NCBI GenBank assembly: GCA_007119095.1 | Contig: SKQI01000062.1 | Span: 1-9,239 of the forward strand | Length of the DNA stretch: 9,239 nt | Source: Wenzhouxiangella sp. | Lineage (GTDB): Bacteria > Pseudomonadota > Gammaproteobacteria > Xanthomonadales > Wenzhouxiangellaceae | Direction: 5' to 3' | Part shown: positions 5,808 to 9,239 of the stretch, in pieces | Numbering within the stretch: the stretch's first letter is position 1 | Layout of the letters: every line of letters starts with the position of its first letter | Translations under genes and position numbers: made by a program | The notes under the pieces: model-generated | What the model was told of the DNA's origin: nothing | Databases searched by the model: none | Seen by the model: only the letters and a program-made list of their open reading frames with translations

Positions 5808-5820
5808 CGGAGCATGCAAC

Positions 5821-6792
5821 ATGAACCAGGCCCTGGCCATCACCGAACCGGACTGTATCCGGCCCCCGGCAACAGAACCGATCGACCAGCTTCTGGTTGA
5901 CGATCACTTTCATTGGGAACTACCCGGCCAGCCCGGCCGATGCGTGCAGATCCGATTCCGGCTGCATGGGCCGGCCAAGGCGCCAGTGATTGGCGTGCTC
6001 GGCGGCATCAGCGCCAACCGCCAGGTCCAGTGCTGGTGGCGCGATCTGTACGGTAACGCACATGCATTGAACCCGAATCGGGTACGCCTGCTGAGCATGG
6101 ACTGGCTGGGTCACGGCGAGCAGATCAGCACCCGCGCTCAGGCCGATGCCCTGGCCGCCGTGCTTGACCACCTTGCGCTCCCCAGGCTGGATGTTCTGAT
6201 TGGTGCTTCTTACGGTGCCATGGTCGGGTTTGGCTTTGCCGAACGCTATGGACATCGGCTGGGACGGCTGCTTGCCATCAGTGGCGCCGATCGAGCTCGG
6301 CCGAGCAACGTTGCCCTGCGCCATATTCAGCGCCAAATTCTTTGTCTGGGTGCGGATGCCGGGCAGCCAGAACGTGCCGTTGCCCTGGCCCGGGCGTTGG
6401 CCATGACCACGTATCGCCCAGCCGATCAGTTCGACCAGCGCTTTGCCGCCGAGGATTCAGCGCAGATGCTGGCCGAGGTCAGTGGCTACCTCGATCACAT
6501 CGGTCGCTGCTTCAGCAGCAACTTCAGCGCCGCGCAGTACAGCAGTCTGTCGAATTCTCTGGATCAGCATGAGGTGAACGCGGCCCGGATCCGGCTGCCG
6601 GTTGACCTGGTGGCAGTAGACTCGGATGGGCTGGTTACGCCCGCGCAGATCGAAGCATTGGCTGCAAACCTGCCCGGCCCGGTTCGCCTGCATCATATCC
6701 AGTCGCCATATGGGCATGACGCATTTCTCAAGGAGCCGGCGTGCTTCAATCGGCTCATTCATCGGCTCCTGGTCGAGGAGGGAATCGCATGA
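5821..6792 (+). CDS. metX: Homoserine O-acyltransferase, MetX-like alpha/beta hydrolase
   Basis: Transfers an acyl group (acetyl or succinyl from CoA) to homoserine, the first dedicated step of methionine synthesis, in the cytoplasm. The product is an alpha/beta-hydrolase fold protein of 323 residues from ATG 5821 (GGAG at 5809-5812, 8 nt spacing). The nucleophile elbow is GASYG with Ser130. The other triad members are probably Asp269 in DSDGLVTP and His299 in YGHDAF. The order and spacing match MetX. It is shorter than the usual MetX (about 370 residues), and the usual GGCxGSTGP segment is replaced by a compact WLGHGEQIST, so acyl-donor choice cannot be inferred from length. An upstream in-frame ATG at 5716 would add 35 residues from the structured leader and is rejected. 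Its stop overlaps the metB start (ATGA). Expression should fall when SAM is abundant. Confidence 0.85.
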   Translation: MNQALAITEPDCIRPPATEPIDQLLVDDHFHWELPGQPGRCVQIRFRLHGPAKAPVIGVLGGISANRQVQCWWRDLYGNAHALNPNRVRLLSMDWLGHGEQISTRAQADALAAVLDHLALPRLDVLIGASYGAMVGFGFAERYGHRLGRLLAISGADRARPSNVALRHIQRQILCLGADAGQPERAVALARALAMTTYRPADQFDQRFAAEDSAQMLAEVSGYLDHIGRCFSSNFSAAQYSSLSNSLDQHEVNAARIRLPVDLVAVDSDGLVTPAQIEALAANLPGPVRLHHIQSPYGHDAFLKEPACFNRLIHRLLVEEGIA

Positions 6793-7979
6793 GCGCGCAT
6801 CAACCCGCCACCGTGGCCGTGCGCGCCGGGATTGAATCCGACACCCAGTACGGTGCTGTCGTGCCGCCGATCTGCCTGTCCAGTACCTTTTCCTTTGCCG
6901 AGTTCGGCCAGCCCCGACAGCACGACTACTCGCGCTCCGGCAACCCCACCCGCGATCTGCTTGGTGATGCACTGGCGAGACTGGAGGGGGGTGTCGGTGC
7001 GATCGTAACCGCCACTGGCATGGGTGCGATCAGCACCGTGCTGCAGCTCCTAAAACCCGGTGACAAGCTGGTCGCACCGCTGGACTGCTACGGCGGCACC
7101 TTCCGCCTGTTCGATGCCTGGGCCAAGCGCGGCGCTTTCGAGCTGGTCTGGACCGACTTTCGCGATGAGCGAGAATATCGGCGCCACCTTGACGGTGCCC
7201 GCATGGTCTGGCTGGAAACGCCCAGCAATCCGCTGCTGCGGATTACCGATATTGCCCGGGTGGCCGAGCAGGCGAAAGCGCACCAGGCACTAGTCGTGGC
7301 CGACAACACCTTTCTATCCCCCGCCTTGCAGCAGCCGCTGGCGCTGGGTGCTGACATTGTGGTCCATTCAACCACCAAGTACATCAACGGCCACAGCGAC
7401 GTGGTCGGCGGTGCCGTGATTGCCGGCAGCGCCGAGCTGGCTGAGCAGATTGCCTGGTGGGCCAATTGCATTGGCGTGACCGGCTCGGCGTTCGACAGCT
7501 GGCTGACCTTGCGCGGGCTGCGCACCCTGTCCGTGCGGCTGCAGGCCCACCAGGCCAACGCCGAGGCCCTGGTTCAGCGTCTGCTGGCGGCCCCGGAGGT
7601 GTCGCGGGTGCATTATCCAGGTTTGCCCGATCATTTCGGTCACCTTGTGGCTCGCCGGCAGCAATCGGGTTTTGGCGCGATGATCAGCTTCGAGCTGGCG
7701 GGCGGCGAAGCCGCGGCCAGGCGCTTTGTCGACGGCTTGCAGATTATTTCTCTGGCCGAGTCGCTGGGCGGAGTGGAAACCTTGATTGCGCATCCGCGCA
7801 GCATGACCCACGCTGCCATGTGTGTGGAAGACCAGGAGCGAGCAGGGCTGGCTCCCGGCCTGCTCCGACTGTCAGTAGGTCTTGAGGCCATCAGTGATCT
7901 GCAGCATGAGCTGGATGTCGCCCTGGCCCGTACCCGCGTCGAGAAGCGTCCAGGAGGTTATTGGCATGCCGCTGTCTGA
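6789..7979 (+). CDS. metB: Cystathionine gamma-synthase
   Basis: Pyridoxal-phosphate enzyme that joins acyl-homoserine and cysteine into cystathionine, the transsulfuration step toward methionine. The 396-residue protein resembles E. coli MetB along nearly its full length. Near the start it reads QYGAVVPPI. It has YSRSGNPTRD (Tyr48 and Arg50, phosphate contacts from the neighbouring subunit), DCYGGT with Tyr101 stacking on the cofactor, ADNTF with Asp172, and the Schiff-base Lys197 in HSTTKYINGHSD. SLAESLGGVE (321-330) and the C-terminal LLRLSVGLE follow. These fit a gamma-synthase better than cystathionine lyase or O-acylhomoserine sulfhydrylase, though the family is hard to split by eye. 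The start at 6789 overlaps metX by four bases and has AGGAGG at 6776-6781 with 7 nt spacing. A C-terminal tail (about 15 residues) extends past the E. coli end and covers the hom ribosome site. Confidence 0.94.
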   Translation: MSAHQPATVAVRAGIESDTQYGAVVPPICLSSTFSFAEFGQPRQHDYSRSGNPTRDLLGDALARLEGGVGAIVTATGMGAISTVLQLLKPGDKLVAPLDCYGGTFRLFDAWAKRGAFELVWTDFRDEREYRRHLDGARMVWLETPSNPLLRITDIARVAEQAKAHQALVVADNTFLSPALQQPLALGADIVVHSTTKYINGHSDVVGGAVIAGSAELAEQIAWWANCIGVTGSAFDSWLTLRGLRTLSVRLQAHQANAEALVQRLLAAPEVSRVHYPGLPDHFGHLVARRQQSGFGAMISFELAGGEAAARRFVDGLQIISLAESLGGVETLIAHPRSMTHAAMCVEDQERAGLAPGLLRLSVGLEAISDLQHELDVALARTRVEKRPGGYWHAAV

Positions 7980-9087
7980 AGCCCGTTGTCCGCGACTTGA
8001 GCCTGATCCGGGCACGGTCGTGGCCTTGCTAGGGCCTGGCCGAGTAGGTGGTGCTCTACTAAAGCGGTTTCGACATCAGTCCGATAGCCCGCGACTGGTT
8101 GCAATAGCCAATTCCTGCGAGATGTTGTTGGGCCGGAATCTGGGCGAACAGGATTGGCTCAACGATGGAGACAGTGATCGAACCGAAACCAGTCTGAATC
8201 GCATGGTCGCCTGGCTACAGCAGTTCGACGGCGCGAATGCTGTCGTCATTGATGCAACGGCCAGCCGTGAGGTGGCCCGTCATCATGCGGAGTGGCTCAA
8301 GCAAGGCTTGGCAGTGGTGACTGCCAACAAATGGGCGCTGGCTGCCGAGGAGAACTACTGGCATGCGCTCAATGATCTCTGGCAGCAAGACCGCAGCCGC
8401 TACCTGGCTTCGGCCACTGTTGGTGCCGGGCTGCCGGCTTTGCCGACGCTGCTTCGACTGCGCCAGGCAGGCGAAACAATTCATGCTGTCAGCGGTGCAT
8501 TGTCGGGGACGATGACATTTCTGTGCCGCCGGGTCGGTGCTGGGATCAGCCCTTCAGAGGCACTGGCCGAAGCCATCGACGCTGGCCTGGCCGAGCCGGA
8601 CCCTCGCCACGACCTGGATGGCCTGGATGTTGCTCGCAAACTGGTGATTCTGGCCCGTGCAGCGGGTTATCGGCTAAGTCTGAACGAAATTCAGGTGACC
8701 AGTTTGGTTCCGCCCAGGCTAAGGCAGGTGCCATTGCCTGAATTCCTTGCCGCTCGAGATGAGTTCGATGCCTTTTGGCAAGACTGTGTTGATCAGGCGC
8801 AAGGGCAGGGTGATCAGATCGCATTTGTTGGCCGCTTCAAGGCCAAGGAGAGAGCCCGGGCTGGACTGCAGCGCATCGACACCGATCATCCATTGTCGAC
8901 CTTGGCGGGTGCTGCCAACCTGATTGAGATTCGGACGGATTGTTACCGTGCTGCGCCCTTATGGGTGGCGGGACCAGGCGCGGGTATCGAAGTCACAGCG
9001 CTGGCTTTGTGGTCAGATCTGCTTCAGTCAGCGAATGCGAGATACTCGCCCGCTGAGATCGAACAAGCCGTGGGCCGCGGTCAGTAA
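7966..9087 (+). CDS. hom: Homoserine dehydrogenase, monofunctional, without ACT domain
   Basis: Reduces aspartate semialdehyde to homoserine with NAD(P)H, the branch point for methionine and threonine. From ATG 7966 the product has 373 residues. The Rossmann motif is LLGPGRVGGAL (21-31). VIDATAS (94-100) and VVTANKWALA (118-127) complete the cofactor domain, ATVGAGLPAL and SGALSGTMTF line the substrate site, and EPDPRHDLDGLDVARKL (210-226) holds the catalytic Asp/Lys pair (Lys225 and an Asp of the DLDGLD run). It resembles the dehydrogenase half of bifunctional ThrA/MetL but has no aspartokinase part and no C-terminal ACT domain, so it probably lacks allosteric feedback by threonine. AGGAGG at 7952-7957 (8 nt spacing) supports this start, which overlaps the end of metB by 14 nt. 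Its 3' end overlaps a convergent gene. It is the last gene of the SAM-controlled operon visible here. Confidence 0.92.
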   Translation: MPLSEARCPRLEPDPGTVVALLGPGRVGGALLKRFRHQSDSPRLVAIANSCEMLLGRNLGEQDWLNDGDSDRTETSLNRMVAWLQQFDGANAVVIDATASREVARHHAEWLKQGLAVVTANKWALAAEENYWHALNDLWQQDRSRYLASATVGAGLPALPTLLRLRQAGETIHAVSGALSGTMTFLCRRVGAGISPSEALAEAIDAGLAEPDPRHDLDGLDVARKLVILARAAGYRLSLNEIQVTSLVPPRLRQVPLPEFLAARDEFDAFWQDCVDQAQGQGDQIAFVGRFKAKERARAGLQRIDTDHPLSTLAGAANLIEIRTDCYRAAPLWVAGPGAGIEVTALALWSDLLQSANARYSPAEIEQAVGRGQ

Positions 9088-9239
9088 TTGAGCAGGCGTC
9101 TGGTCGGCCGCCATATCGGGGAACTGGATGCCAAAGCGCACCGACAACTCAAGCTCCTGGTTGGCAAAACGAACTCTGGCTCCGGCTAACGCACGCCTGA
9201 GCCGGCTGACCAGATTGCGCGCCCCCGCCTTGTGGGTTC
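9028..9239 (-). CDS. C-terminal end of a minus-strand gene, possibly GGDEF-like (5' end cut by window)
   Basis: On the minus strand an open frame enters from the right edge and stops at TGA 9030-9028, giving the last 70 residues of a protein. The visible part has a helix (NLVSRLRRALAGARVRF), then ELELSVRFGIQFPD and TPAQLLTAAHGLF. This pattern of helix, beta strand with S-x-G-I and a following helix beginning with LL-x-x-A resembles the C-terminal half of GGDEF diguanylate cyclase domains, where the strand reads vSiGia and the helix ll..Ad.al. The usual final AK..G.N..  stretch is missing, so the domain would be degenerate. The catalytic GGDEF loop would lie outside the window, so function cannot be judged. 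Its last 20 codons overlap the end of hom by 60 nt tail to tail. Confidence 0.55.
   Translation of the reverse strand, partial: THKAGARNLVSRLRRALAGARVRFANQELELSVRFGIQFPDMAADQTPAQLLTAAHGLFDLSGRVSRIR

Noticed and set aside
5716..5820. N-terminal 35-residue extension of MetX from an upstream ATG
   Set aside because: It would be encoded by the structured leader, has no ribosome site, and the ATG at 5821 has a good GGAG with 8 nt spacing and gives a sensible MetX start.
6457..6972. Minus-strand frame of 171 codons across the metX-metB junction
   Set aside because: Both sense genes are strongly supported by family motifs; the antisense product is Arg-rich with no recognisable motif.

Overview
The window is GC-rich, gene-dense bacterial chromosome. 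It looks like a gammaproteobacterium, probably of the Xanthomonadales/Lysobacterales side. Three things point there: a SAM-I (S-box) riboswitch in front of a metX-metB-hom operon, a CysB that is close to the enterobacterial protein along its whole length, and an HxpB/YniC-type phosphatase. The assignment rests on remembered gene order and protein resemblance, not on a database search. No rRNA, tRNA, CRISPR array, insertion sequence or phage gene is visible.

Layout from left to right. Positions 1-1102 (minus) hold most of a patatin-like lipid acyl hydrolase that runs off the left edge. A short divergent promoter region follows, then a plus-strand pair: a Bcp/PrxQ-type thiol peroxidase (1242-1691) and, overlapping it by an ATGA junction, an uncharacterised 242-residue protein (1688-2416). 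These converge with a minus-strand block which, in its own reading direction, runs FHA/degenerate-EAL protein (5408-4323), a possible 37-codon membrane peptide (4242-4129), cysB (4121-3123) and an hxpB-like HAD phosphatase (3109-2420). The genes in this block are close enough to be one transcript, at least from the small ORF through hxpB.

Divergent from that block, a promoter at 5511-5540 drives a 142-nt SAM-I riboswitch (5551-5692). About 130 nt of structured leader follow, then three overlapping genes: metX (5821-6792), metB (6789-7979) and hom (7966-9087). Hom makes homoserine, the MetX-like enzyme acylates it, and MetB condenses the acyl-homoserine with cysteine to give cystathionine. SAM, the end product of the pathway, is expected to shut the transcript down through the riboswitch. 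CysB, the likely activator of sulfate assimilation and cysteine supply, lies just across the divergent region, so much of the window is about sulfur amino acids. At the right edge the C-terminal end of a minus-strand gene (9239-9028), perhaps a GGDEF-like domain, overlaps the end of hom tail to tail.

The points most worth a second look are the unusual expression platform of the riboswitch; the in-frame continuation of the FHA/EAL gene past its UGA stop, ending in a TTGA overlap with the small membrane ORF; the FHA-pseudo-EAL fusion; and the short, divergent MetX. I see no clear sign of a wholly new defence or mobile system.
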